Positions 46,722 to 55,452 of a stretch of 64,000 nucleotides of DNA are shown here, piece by piece. The notes under the pieces are model-generated. The model was given only the letters and a program-made list of their open reading frames with translations. It did not search any database and was not told the origin of the DNA. Position 1 is the first letter of the stretch, and every line of letters starts with the position of its first letter. Origin of the DNA: an uncultured Alphaproteobacteria bacterium (GTDB lineage: Bacteria > Pseudomonadota > Alphaproteobacteria > HIMB59 > GCA-002718135); the NCBI GenBank assembly GCA_902525035.1, contig CABZFN010000002.1:124001-188000 (forward strand). Direction: 5' to 3'. The translations under genes and the position numbers were made by a program.

Positions 46722-49495
46722 TTAAATATTACAGTATTACACCTGTTACAAACTTCATTATTTATTAACTTTGCTTCATATTTCCAACATCTTTGACACT
46801 TTTCTCCATTTACCTTTGAAGCTTTTACGATAACATCAGAAATATCTTCAATAGAAAAACCATTGGATTTTTCGTCAATGACATACAAAGAAAATGATGA
46901 AGTAATTGTAATTTCATCAAACATTACTTTCTCTAGTTTTTTGGAACTTTCTGCAGAAACAAAAATATCTATGTGTGCTTCAAGACTTGAGCGAATAATT
47001 TTTTCTTCTCTAATTTTCTCAATTGCTCCAGTAGCAACTTTTCTAATATTTTTAATTAAATTCCATTTTTCATTTAATTGATTATCCTCATATTCATTTT
47101 TAGATTGTAAAAAATCTTGTAGGTGTATACTTTCTTTATTTCCCATAGCTTTCCAGGCTTCTTCAGAAGTAAAGGAAATAGATGGGGCAAACCATCTTAC
47201 TAAATGATTAAAAATTATATTTAATAGAGTTCTAGTAGATCTTCTTTGAACGGACTCTTTACTATCACAATATATAGTGTCTTTTCTAATATCAAAATAA
47301 AAAGCTGAGAGATCACTTGAACAAAAATTTAAAAGTGTTGTAAACATCAAGTGAAAGTTAAATGTTGATACACATTTTTGAACAACTTGATCAACTTCCC
47401 ACAACCGATGTAAAAGATATTTTTCTAATTCTGGAAACTGACTCTCAACAATAGCTTCTTCTTCAGTAAAATCACTTAAATTGCCAATTAAAAAACGAAA
47501 GGTATTTCTTATTCTTCTATAAGACTCAGCTTGTGATTGGAGAATGGCATTATCAAGTTTTAGATCATCATAATAATCAGAAGCAACAACCCATAATCTT
47601 AAAATATCTACTCCATATTTTTTTAAAATATCATCAGGAGAAATGACATTACCTAATGATTTAGACATTTTACGTCCTCTTCCATCAACAACGAATCCGT
47701 GTGTTAAAACACTTTCATATGGTGCCTTTCCTCTAGTGCCCGAAGATTCTAAAAGAGATGAGTGAAACCAACCTCTATGTTGATCACTTCCTTCTAAATA
47801 CATTGATGCAGGCCATTTCAAATCTTCTCTTTGTTCGAGACAAAAAGCATGTGTAGAACCGCTATCAAACCATACTTCAACTACATCTTTTACCTGTTCA
47901 TAATCATCAAGTGAATATTCATCACCTAAAAATCTTTGTGGGTCTTCGGTAAACCAGGTATTACTTCCTTCTTTTTCGTATATTTCAGCTATTCTATTGA
48001 TAATATTTTCATCTCTTAAAGGTTGACCAGTTTTTTTATTTACAAATAATGGCAAAGGTACTCCCCAAACTCTTTGTCTAGATACACACCAATCTGGTCT
48101 CGTTTCAATCATTGATCTAAGCCTTGTTTGGCCTTGAGGAGGATAGAAAATAGTTTCATCAATTGATTTAAGAGCAATGTCTCTTAAATTATTTTTTTCC
48201 ATGGAAATGAACCATTGTGGAGTGTTTCTATAAATAAGAGGAGCTTTAGACCTCCATGAATGTGGATAGCTATGACGAAGCGTCCCTTTAAATAATAATT
48301 TTGAAAATTCTTCTAATTTATCTGCAATTTTGTGATCTACTTTATAAATATGTTCACCTTCAAAACCAACAGCATGTTGATTATATTTTCCATCATCTTG
48401 AACTGTCTGGATTATATCAACATTATTTTCTATACCTAAAACATAGTCGTCATCTCCGTGTCCAGGAGCTATATGTACAACTCCTGTTCCCTGTTCTAAG
48501 TTTACAAAATCCCCATGAAATGGTTTTACAATAAAATCATATCCCAGTTGTTTAAATGGATGCTCGCATTCGCAAGAAGATAAATTATCGCCTTTAAATT
48601 TCTTTTGTGTACTAAATTTCTTTATACCAATTTCTTTAGTTACACTCTCTAAAAGTTCTGAAGCAAATATTAATTTATCATTTTTTTTGACTAAACTATT
48701 TTCTTCTAATTCTTCAACAACAATAAGTGAATAATCTAATTCTTTACCATAAGCCAAAGCTCTATTACCTGGAATAGTCCAAGGAGTTGTTGTCCAAATA
48801 ACAATATTAGAGTCAATTAAATCTTTATCAGTAGAATTTTTAATTAAAAATTTAACATATATAGTATTGGAGGTATGATCTTCATATTCAACTTCAGCAT
48901 CAGCTAAAGCTGTCTTTTCTACAACGGACCAGAGAACTGGTTTTGCTCCTTTATACAAGCTTTCATCAAGCAGAAATTTTCCAAGCTCTCGAACAATTTG
49001 TGCTTCTGCTTGATTTGACATTGTGAGGTATGGATTTTCCCAATCCCCTTCAACACCAAGTCGTCTAAATTCTTTTTTTTGTATCTCTATCCATTTTTCT
49101 GCAAACTCTCTACACTCATTTCTAAATTTAACAGTTGGGACATCATCCTTGTTCTTTCCTTTTTTTCTATATTCTTCTTCTATTTTCCATTCAATTGGTA
49201 AACCGTGACAATCCCATCCAGGAACATAAATTGAGTCTTTACCAGCCATTTGTTGTGTTCGCACAATGACATCTTTTAAAATTTTATTTAAAGCTGTCCC
49301 CATATGAATATGTCCGTTTGCATATGGTGGGCCATCATGAAGAATGAATTTTTCTCTACCTTTAGATTTATCTCTTAGCTTTTTAAAAATTTTTTCTTTA
49401 TCCCATTCATCTATTATTGCAGGTTCTTTTGAAGGTAGATTCGCTCTCATTTCAAAGGATGTTTTGGGAAGAAAAATTGTATCTTTATATTCCAT
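46718..49495 (-). CDS. ileS: Isoleucyl-tRNA synthetase
   Basis: A 925-residue class I synthetase. The HIGH-type motif is GHIHMG (61-66), the editing domain has TTPWTIPGNRALAYG and CEHPF, the KMSKS loop is RKMSKSLGN, and the C-terminal zinc finger has C900, C903, C916 and C919. It charges tRNA-Ile. It lies between ribF and lspA, the same ribF-ileS-lspA order seen in many proteobacteria. Its start codon shares base 49495 with the ribF stop. Confidence 0.97.
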   Translation of the reverse strand: MEYKDTIFLPKTSFEMRANLPSKEPAIIDEWDKEKIFKKLRDKSKGREKFILHDGPPYANGHIHMGTALNKILKDVIVRTQQMAGKDSIYVPGWDCHGLPIEWKIEEEYRKKGKNKDDVPTVKFRNECREFAEKWIEIQKKEFRRLGVEGDWENPYLTMSNQAEAQIVRELGKFLLDESLYKGAKPVLWSVVEKTALADAEVEYEDHTSNTIYVKFLIKNSTDKDLIDSNIVIWTTTPWTIPGNRALAYGKELDYSLIVVEELEENSLVKKNDKLIFASELLESVTKEIGIKKFSTQKKFKGDNLSSCECEHPFKQLGYDFIVKPFHGDFVNLEQGTGVVHIAPGHGDDDYVLGIENNVDIIQTVQDDGKYNQHAVGFEGEHIYKVDHKIADKLEEFSKLLFKGTLRHSYPHSWRSKAPLIYRNTPQWFISMEKNNLRDIALKSIDETIFYPPQGQTRLRSMIETRPDWCVSRQRVWGVPLPLFVNKKTGQPLRDENIINRIAEIYEKEGSNTWFTEDPQRFLGDEYSLDDYEQVKDVVEVWFDSGSTHAFCLEQREDLKWPASMYLEGSDQHRGWFHSSLLESSGTRGKAPYESVLTHGFVVDGRGRKMSKSLGNVISPDDILKKYGVDILRLWVVASDYYDDLKLDNAILQSQAESYRRIRNTFRFLIGNLSDFTEEEAIVESQFPELEKYLLHRLWEVDQVVQKCVSTFNFHLMFTTLLNFCSSDLSAFYFDIRKDTIYCDSKESVQRRSTRTLLNIIFNHLVRWFAPSISFTSEEAWKAMGNKESIHLQDFLQSKNEYEDNQLNEKWNLIKNIRKVATGAIEKIREEKIIRSSLEAHIDIFVSAESSKKLEKVMFDEITITSSFSLYVIDEKSNGFSIEDISDVIVKASKVNGEKCQRCWKYEAKLINNEVCNRCNTVIFK

Positions 49496-50424
49496 TACAG
49501 TTGATGATATTCTTTTGCTTTATTTATATCTTTATTGATTTGCTTGGTTAATTCTTTAAAATTATTAAATTTTTGTTCAGACCTAATAAATGTAAGGAAT
49601 TCAACAGTCAATTCTTTACCATATATTTCTTCATTAAAATTAAACATATGTGTCTCTAGAAGGAGTTTGCTTCCGTCGACTGTTGGTCTTAAACCAAAAT
49701 TAGAAACACCTTTATATTTTTTTCCTTCAAAAAGTACTTCTACGCAGTAGACGCCTCTTTTTGGGAATATATGTTGATCTGGTATCATATTAGCAGTTGG
49801 GAAATTGATTTCTCTAGCTCTTTTATCGCCTTCAATTATTGTTCCATGCATATGCCAAAGCCTACCTAAAGACCCTGCAACATCTTCTAAACGACCATCT
49901 TTTATTTGTGATCGAATTATTGAAGATGAATATTTATCCGATTTATCAGCAATCATAATTGGATCAATTAAATGAATATTAAAATCATTTTTTTCAGCAT
50001 ATTTTTCTAATGTTTTAAAATTACCTTTTCTGTCTTTTCCAAACTTAAAGTCAGTACCTATAACTAAGTATTTAATATTTAATTTTTCAATAAGAATTTT
50101 GGTTACAAAATCATCAGCTGATAATTTTGATAGATTATTATCAAAAGAAAAATCTATAAATATATCTAAACCTAATCGTTCAAGAAAATTTATTTTATCA
50201 CTTTGAGTATAAATATTAAAAGGTTCATTAATTTGATTAAAAAAAATACGAGGATGAGGGTTAAAACTCATTATTGAAGATAATAAATTATCGTTTGATG
50301 CAATCTCCTTAATTTTATTTATGATTTCTTGGTGTCCTTTATGTATACCATCAAAGTTACCTATTGCGAGACAAAGGTCTAATTTATCAAAATCTGTTAC
50401 TGTATCTAATTTATAAATTTTCAT
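49495..50424 (-). CDS. ribF: Bifunctional riboflavin kinase/FAD synthetase
   Basis: A 309-residue RibF. The N-terminal FMN adenylyltransferase has AIGNFDGIHKGHQEII and FGKDRKGN, and the ISR-type SSSIIRSQIKDG; the C-terminal kinase has GDKRAREINFPTANMI and GLRPTVDG. It turns riboflavin into FMN and FAD. It is followed directly by ileS. Confidence 0.95.
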   Translation of the reverse strand: MKIYKLDTVTDFDKLDLCLAIGNFDGIHKGHQEIINKIKEIASNDNLLSSIMSFNPHPRIFFNQINEPFNIYTQSDKINFLERLGLDIFIDFSFDNNLSKLSADDFVTKILIEKLNIKYLVIGTDFKFGKDRKGNFKTLEKYAEKNDFNIHLIDPIMIADKSDKYSSSIIRSQIKDGRLEDVAGSLGRLWHMHGTIIEGDKRAREINFPTANMIPDQHIFPKRGVYCVEVLFEGKKYKGVSNFGLRPTVDGSKLLLETHMFNFNEEIYGKELTVEFLTFIRSEQKFNNFKELTKQINKDINKAKEYHQL

Positions 50425-50466
50425 AATATTTATAAATCAATTAGTATAGAAACTTATGATTAGTAA

Positions 50467-51780
50467 CTACAAATATTTATTTAAGATATTTTCCAGATAT
50501 TCTTGTCTTCCTGAACGAGGTTCCGGCTCAATATTATCATCAATAACTTTTTTATTTATATCATCTAATCCAGTATTTTTATTATAAATAAATTGTCCTA
50601 GTTTCTCATTCCAATCAGAATATCTATCTTCAATAAACTTAGGAATAACATTATCATTCATAAGTTTTTCAGTAGCTATCAGTGTCTTTGCACAAACATC
50701 CATTCCTCCAACATGAGCATGAAATAAATCTTCAGGATCAATAGATTGTCTTCTTATTTTTGCATCAAAGTTCATTCCTCCCTGACCTAAACCGCCATTC
50801 TTAAAGATAAAATAAAATGACATAAGTAAATCAGCAGGATTATTTGGAAACTGATCAGTATCCCATCCAATTAGAGTATCACCTCTATTTATATCAATAC
50901 TTCCTAATGCATTGTTTGAAGTTGCATAAGCAATTTCATGTTCAAAATTGTGACCAGATAAAGTAGCATGATTTACTTCAACATTGAGTTTAATTTCATT
51001 ATCTAAACCGGCTTTTCGTAAAAAGGCTAAGCAGGTTGCAGAATCGAAATCATATTGATGTTTAGTTGGTTCATGAGGTTTTGGTTCCAATAAAATTTGC
51101 CCTTTAAATCCTATCTTGTGTTTGTAGTTAACAACTAATTCTAAAAATCTTTGAAGATTATTAGTTTCTCTTGCTATGTCAGTGTTTAGAATTGTTTCGT
51201 ATCCCTCTCTTCCACCCCAAAGAACATAGTTTTGTCCACCTAATCTCAAAGTTGCATCCATGCAATCTTTTACCTGTGCAGCTTTGTAAGCAAAAACTTC
51301 TGGATCTGGATTGGTAGAAGCACCGCTCATATATCTTTTATGAGAAAAAGCATTTGCTGTTCCCCAAAGTAACTTCATTCCGGTGTCATTAATTTTTTGT
51401 TCCATTAAATCTATAATGTGGAAAAAGTTTTTTTGTGTTTCAGCATAATTGGAGCCCTCAGGTGAAATATCTCTATCGTGAAAGCAGAAAAGTGGAGTCT
51501 TTATTTTTGTAAAAAAATCAAATGCAGCATCAAGTTTCATTTCAGCCATTTTCATCTCATCACCTGCTTGCATCCAAGGTCTATCAAATGTCTGACCACC
51601 GAATGGATCAAGGCCAGGCCAAGTAAATGTATGCCAATAACAAGTTGCAAATCTTAAATGTTCTTTCATTGTTTTTCCTAAAACAACTTTATCTTCATCG
51701 TAGAATTTAAAAGCTAATGGATTAGAGGTATTTTCTCCTTCATATTTTATTTCAGGAATATTTTTGAAATAATTTGTCAT
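50467..51780 (-). CDS. xylA: Xylose isomerase
   Basis: A 437-residue class II xylose isomerase. The catalytic His101 and Asp104 lie in FCFHDRDISPEG, the metal sites are in the LLEPKPHEPTKHQYDFD segment, and LWGGREGYE and VEVNHATLSGHNFEHE follow. It converts D-xylose to D-xylulose (or glucose to fructose). Good length and all key residues. A GGGAGA site precedes the ATG. It is last in the 56.7-50.5 kb operon, after the ThuA-like gene. No xylulokinase is in the window. Confidence 0.95.
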   Translation of the reverse strand: MTNYFKNIPEIKYEGENTSNPLAFKFYDEDKVVLGKTMKEHLRFATCYWHTFTWPGLDPFGGQTFDRPWMQAGDEMKMAEMKLDAAFDFFTKIKTPLFCFHDRDISPEGSNYAETQKNFFHIIDLMEQKINDTGMKLLWGTANAFSHKRYMSGASTNPDPEVFAYKAAQVKDCMDATLRLGGQNYVLWGGREGYETILNTDIARETNNLQRFLELVVNYKHKIGFKGQILLEPKPHEPTKHQYDFDSATCLAFLRKAGLDNEIKLNVEVNHATLSGHNFEHEIAYATSNNALGSIDINRGDTLIGWDTDQFPNNPADLLMSFYFIFKNGGLGQGGMNFDAKIRRQSIDPEDLFHAHVGGMDVCAKTLIATEKLMNDNVIPKFIEDRYSDWNEKLGQFIYNKNTGLDDINKKVIDDNIEPEPRSGRQEYLENILNKYL

Positions 51781-51804
51781 ATCTTCTCCCTTGATTATTT
51801 TACT

Positions 51805-52518
51805 CTATCTTGATGCCCAAAGCAAACCACGATGATAAATTTTTCTCATTTCAGGATGGTTTAGTTCATGTGCAAAATGACCAAGAGATGTGTAAAAAAT
51901 TTTACCTTTTCCAATTTTTCTTTTCCATACAACTGGCATTTCTACACCTTTTATCCATTCAGTTTGATATTGGTCATCCCCAGGCTTTCCAGGTTCTTGT
52001 TCTAATTTCCAGATTTCATTACCTTGGAATGTAGTTGTTGCAAGAACTTCGTTCATAGGATCTACATGCATGTAATATTGTTCAGAATGATAATCGAAAT
52101 CCTCAATACCATCCATTATTGGATCATCTTTTTTAGTTATATTAACTTTATAATCATGAATACCATTAGGATGACTCACCCATTGACCACCAGTCAAGAA
52201 TTGCCAATCAATTGATTGTCTAAAAGCGTCACACATTCCTCCATGATGCCCAGCAAGACCACATCCATTTACAACTGCCTTTACAACATTATTCACTTCG
52301 TTCTTTTTAATTTCACCACTAGGTGAGTGATGAAAAGCCATCGTAACTATTGGTATAATTAAATCCATTTCATGAACATAATCTTGAGCAAAAGCAGAAG
52401 TTGAATACTCAGATCTTATCTCATAGCCATCAGGTTCTAACATTTCAGTTAAAATTTCATTACATTTTTCTGGTTGGTGTCCAGGCCATCCCCCATAAAC
52501 TATTAATGCTTTTTTCAT
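51805..52518 (-). CDS. ThuA-like protein (trehalose utilisation family)
   Basis: A 237-residue ThuA-domain protein with a class I amidotransferase-like fold: ALIVYGGWPGHQPEKC at the start, the GLAGHHGGMCDAFRQS loop, HSEQYYMHVDP and the C-terminal GKIFYTSLGHFAHELNHPEMRKI. ThuA acts with ThuB in breakdown of 3-keto disaccharides from trehalose or sucrose in rhizobia. Here the adjacent Gfo/Idh enzyme (ThuB family) and CUT1 transporter give the same layout. No catalytic mechanism is settled. Confidence 0.85.
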   Translation of the reverse strand: MKKALIVYGGWPGHQPEKCNEILTEMLEPDGYEIRSEYSTSAFAQDYVHEMDLIIPIVTMAFHHSPSGEIKKNEVNNVVKAVVNGCGLAGHHGGMCDAFRQSIDWQFLTGGQWVSHPNGIHDYKVNITKKDDPIMDGIEDFDYHSEQYYMHVDPMNEVLATTTFQGNEIWKLEQEPGKPGDDQYQTEWIKGVEMPVVWKRKIGKGKIFYTSLGHFAHELNHPEMRKIYHRGLLWASR

Positions 52519-52529
52519 TTACAACTCCC

Positions 52530-53687
52530 TTATTTTAAAAATTTTCCATTCTCTGTATCTAAAAAAGATTGAGGAATGTTCGTTACACTTTCTAGATTTA
52601 CTTTTTCATTAATTTTAGCAGATTTTAGAATTGATTGCATTATCTCCAAAACATGTAGACTTAACTCACCACTACATCTATTAACTTTATTTTCTTTAAT
52701 TGAATCAATCATTTCACAAACTCCAATTCCTCTAAAGTTAGCAGATGTAGGATCTTCGTTTGCTTTGTCGTTTTTTTCTCCACCTGTTCGATTTGTATTT
52801 AATCGTCCTAGATTCATGTCATCAGTTTTAATAGTTTTCCAATCTGATTTCTTTTCATCACAAATTTTAATTTCTCCTCCAAACATGTTAGGATCAGGAA
52901 CATTAATAGCACCTTTTGTTCCAAATAATTCAATATGTGACTTATTATGTTTGTAAACATCAAATGAAAAAAAAGAATCAATTAGAGCTCCATTACTGAA
53001 TTCAATTTGAGAGATCAAAGTTGTTGGAATATCAACCACTATTTTTTCACCTTTTCTCTCCCCGCTACCAATTTCTCTTTGAGAATAAACCGTTCGAGAT
53101 TGACTATAAACACTTTTGACGGGCCCTAATAAATTTACTAATGCTGAAAAATAATATGGTCCCATATCTAAAATTGGTCCTCCACCATACTTGTAATAAA
53201 AGTCGGGGTTTGGATGCCAAATCTCATGTCCCGCTACACCCATTGAAATACTACCTAAAACTATTTTCCCTATTGTACCATCCTCAATGACTTGCTTTGA
53301 TTTTTGTATTCCAGCACCTAAGAAAGTATCAGGGGCACTACCTACATATAAATTTTTAGATTTAGCTAAATTTAATAACTCTTTTCCTTCGTGAAATTCA
53401 ATGGAGATAGGTTTTTCAGAATAAGAATGCTTACCTGAATTTAAAATTGATTTCGAAACTTCAAAATGTGCATTTGGAATGGTAAGATTTATTACCAATT
53501 GAATATCTTCATTAGACAATAATTCTTCAACGGATAAATTTATTATTCCATACTTTTCAGAATATTTCTTTGATGCTTTAGGGTTTAAATCTGCGCAAGC
53601 AATAATTTCGAAGTTATTAAAAAAATTTTTTGCATTGTGAAAGTATATATCTGCTATATTTCCACAACCAATTACACCTACCTTCAT
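52530..53687 (-). CDS. Gfo/Idh/MocA family oxidoreductase
   Basis: An oxidoreductase of 385 residues from ATG at 53687. The Rossmann motif GVIGCGNIADIYF starts four residues in, and SEKPIS near residue 100 holds the catalytic Lys. Other in-frame starts reach 53720 but add an unsupported leader that overlaps the permease gene's end; the AATATATT before ATG at 53687 is weak but GGAA lies eleven bases upstream. It likely oxidises a sugar or glycoside taken up by the neighbouring transporter, as ThuB-type enzymes do. Confidence 0.86.
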   Translation of the reverse strand: MKVGVIGCGNIADIYFHNAKNFFNNFEIIACADLNPKASKKYSEKYGIINLSVEELLSNEDIQLVINLTIPNAHFEVSKSILNSGKHSYSEKPISIEFHEGKELLNLAKSKNLYVGSAPDTFLGAGIQKSKQVIEDGTIGKIVLGSISMGVAGHEIWHPNPDFYYKYGGGPILDMGPYYFSALVNLLGPVKSVYSQSRTVYSQREIGSGERKGEKIVVDIPTTLISQIEFSNGALIDSFFSFDVYKHNKSHIELFGTKGAINVPDPNMFGGEIKICDEKKSDWKTIKTDDMNLGRLNTNRTGGEKNDKANEDPTSANFRGIGVCEMIDSIKENKVNRCSGELSLHVLEIMQSILKSAKINEKVNLESVTNIPQSFLDTENGKFLK

Positions 53688-53700
53688 AATATATTCCAAT

Positions 53701-54531
53701 CTATTCTTTAACCGCTCCACCCGTTAAACCAGCAACGATATATTTTTGCAGTGCAAAAAAGAAAACTACTGCTGGTACAAGTGTTAGGGAAACATAAGCT
53801 AATATTTTACCCCAATCAGTGAAGTACTCACCTCTAAAAACCATTATACCCATTGGCCATGAGTAAAGTGACTCATCATTAATCATTATAAGAGGCAGCA
53901 AATAATTATTCCAGCTTCCTGTAAGAGTAATAACACTAACTGTAGCTAATATAGGTGTTGATAGTGGTAGAGTGAACCTAAAATAAAATTGAATATAGCT
54001 ACAGCCATCACAAACAGCAGCCTCAAAGATCTCTTTTGGCATTTGCCTAAAAAAACCACGAAAAAGAATTATAGAAAAGCCAAGTCCAAATGCAATTTGT
54101 GGGATTATAACTGCCCAACTTGTACCCAATAAACCAAAATCTCGAACTCTTAGAAATAGAGGTAAAATTGCAGTTGCGAATGGAAACATAAGTCCTAATA
54201 AAAAATAATTATAAAGAAATTTATTTGCTGCGAATTTTACATGAGCAAAAACAAAAGCAGTCATAGAGGCAAATAAAACTACAAAAAAAGTAGTTCCAAC
54301 TGCGTATACGGTCGAGTTCCATAAAAAAAGCCAGAAATCAGAATTAACTAAAAGAGATATATAATTTTCAAACTTCCAATCTATTGGTAAGCCTAGAGAG
54401 TTTGTTCTTAATTCTCCAGTATGTTTAAAACCTCCCATTACAGAAACGTATAATGGAATAATAATGACCCCTGCTAAAAAAAATAGAATAAGATATAAAT
54501 AATAAGTTCTAAAATTTGTTTTCATTATCAT
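53701..54531 (-). CDS. CUT1 sugar ABC transporter permease (MalG-like)
   Basis: A 276-residue membrane protein with six helices. The EAA loop is EIFEAAVCDGCSYIQFYFRFTLPLSTPIL, the mark of binding-protein-dependent permeases, and the end AGLTGGAVKE is the typical MalG-type tail. It pairs with the MalF-like permease (overlap of 23 bases at 54509) and binding protein at 55453. The two-start region (MIMK) is unresolved. Confidence 0.92.
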   Translation of the reverse strand: MIMKTNFRTYYLYLILFFLAGVIIIPLYVSVMGGFKHTGELRTNSLGLPIDWKFENYISLLVNSDFWLFLWNSTVYAVGTTFFVVLFASMTAFVFAHVKFAANKFLYNYFLLGLMFPFATAILPLFLRVRDFGLLGTSWAVIIPQIAFGLGFSIILFRGFFRQMPKEIFEAAVCDGCSYIQFYFRFTLPLSTPILATVSVITLTGSWNNYLLPLIMINDESLYSWPMGIMVFRGEYFTDWGKILAYVSLTLVPAVVFFFALQKYIVAGLTGGAVKE

Positions 54532-55408
54532 CCCTCATCAATGTTCTTTGATAACCAATTGCAATAAATAAACAAATTAAAAATATTACAACTCCAACTG
54601 CACTTCCAAAACCAACTTTCATACGCATTACACCAAAGTAATATAAATAAGAGACCATCGAATGTGTTACATTTGAAGGTCCTCCTCCTGTTAGTGGCAT
54701 AATAATATCAAAAAGCTGTAAACTGCCTAACAATGATAAAAAAACTGAAAGTTTAATTGTAGGAATAAGCATTGGTATTTTAATTCTAAAAGCAGTTGTA
54801 ATTGGACCTGCCCCGTCTACTTTAGCTGCCTCTAATACTTCTTTTGAAATAGCTTGCAATCCTGCAATATAAATCATCATGTGAATTCCAAAAAATTTCC
54901 AAAAAATAACAATTAAAATTGCAACTAATGCCCAATCTTTATCACCAAGAACAAATGGTGCCTCTGCACCAAAAAATCCCCAAATTGCTGCAACTAAACC
55001 ATAATTACCATCATAGATGTATGCCCAGATTAACGCAGTAACTATTTCTGCTAAAATAAATGGAAGAAAGAAAATTGTTCTAAAAAAAGCAGCTCCTCTT
55101 AATTTATCTGAGATCATTAATGCAATTAAAAGAGCAAATGGTAACTGAACAAATAATGATATAGCAATTATATAAAAATTATTTTTGAGTGATAAAATAA
55201 ACACTCTATTTTTGAATAAAAATTCATAATTTTTAAATCCAACAAATTTTTCAGGTGCACCATAGCCATTCCATCTAAAAAAACTGTAATACGCAGCCTC
55301 TCCTATTGGAAGTACTACAAACAATGTAAATATTGTTAAAGCAGGTATTAAGAAAATTATTATTGTATAATACCTACTTAGTAGCGCATCAAGTTTTGCT
55401 GATCTCAT
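54509..55408 (-). CDS. CUT1 sugar ABC transporter permease (MalF-like)
   Basis: A 299-residue permease with six helices and the EAA loop VLEAAKVDGAGPITTAFRIKIPML near residue 190. The LTGGGPSNVTHSMVSYLYYFG segment is typical of UgpA/MalF-type sugar permeases. It follows the binding-protein gene after a strong hairpin (55416). There is no MalK-type ATPase gene between 50 kb and the window end, so this system must borrow one from elsewhere. Confidence 0.92.
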   Translation of the reverse strand: MRSAKLDALLSRYYTIIIFLIPALTIFTLFVVLPIGEAAYYSFFRWNGYGAPEKFVGFKNYEFLFKNRVFILSLKNNFYIIAISLFVQLPFALLIALMISDKLRGAAFFRTIFFLPFILAEIVTALIWAYIYDGNYGLVAAIWGFFGAEAPFVLGDKDWALVAILIVIFWKFFGIHMMIYIAGLQAISKEVLEAAKVDGAGPITTAFRIKIPMLIPTIKLSVFLSLLGSLQLFDIIMPLTGGGPSNVTHSMVSYLYYFGVMRMKVGFGSAVGVVIFLICLFIAIGYQRTLMRDDNENKF

Positions 55409-55415
55409 AGTAATA

Positions 55416-55445
55416 ATCAGGGCTCTTTATTAAAAGAGCCCTGAT
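55416..55445 (-). terminator. Intercistronic hairpin after the CUT1 binding-protein gene
   Basis: A perfect 13-base-pair stem, ATCAGGGCTCTTT (55416-55428) with AAAGAGCCCTGAT (55433-55445), and a four-base loop lies between the binding-protein stop and the MalF-like start. The minus-strand bases after it (TATTACTATG) form only a weak U-tract. It probably works as a partial terminator or 3'-end protector, raising binding-protein mRNA over permease mRNA. Confidence 0.75.
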
Positions 55446-55452
55446 ATTTATG

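Noticed and set aside
52576..52956. 126-codon plus-strand frame inside the Gfo/Idh gene
   Set aside because: It is antisense to a clear oxidoreductase and has low-complexity composition typical of shadow frames.
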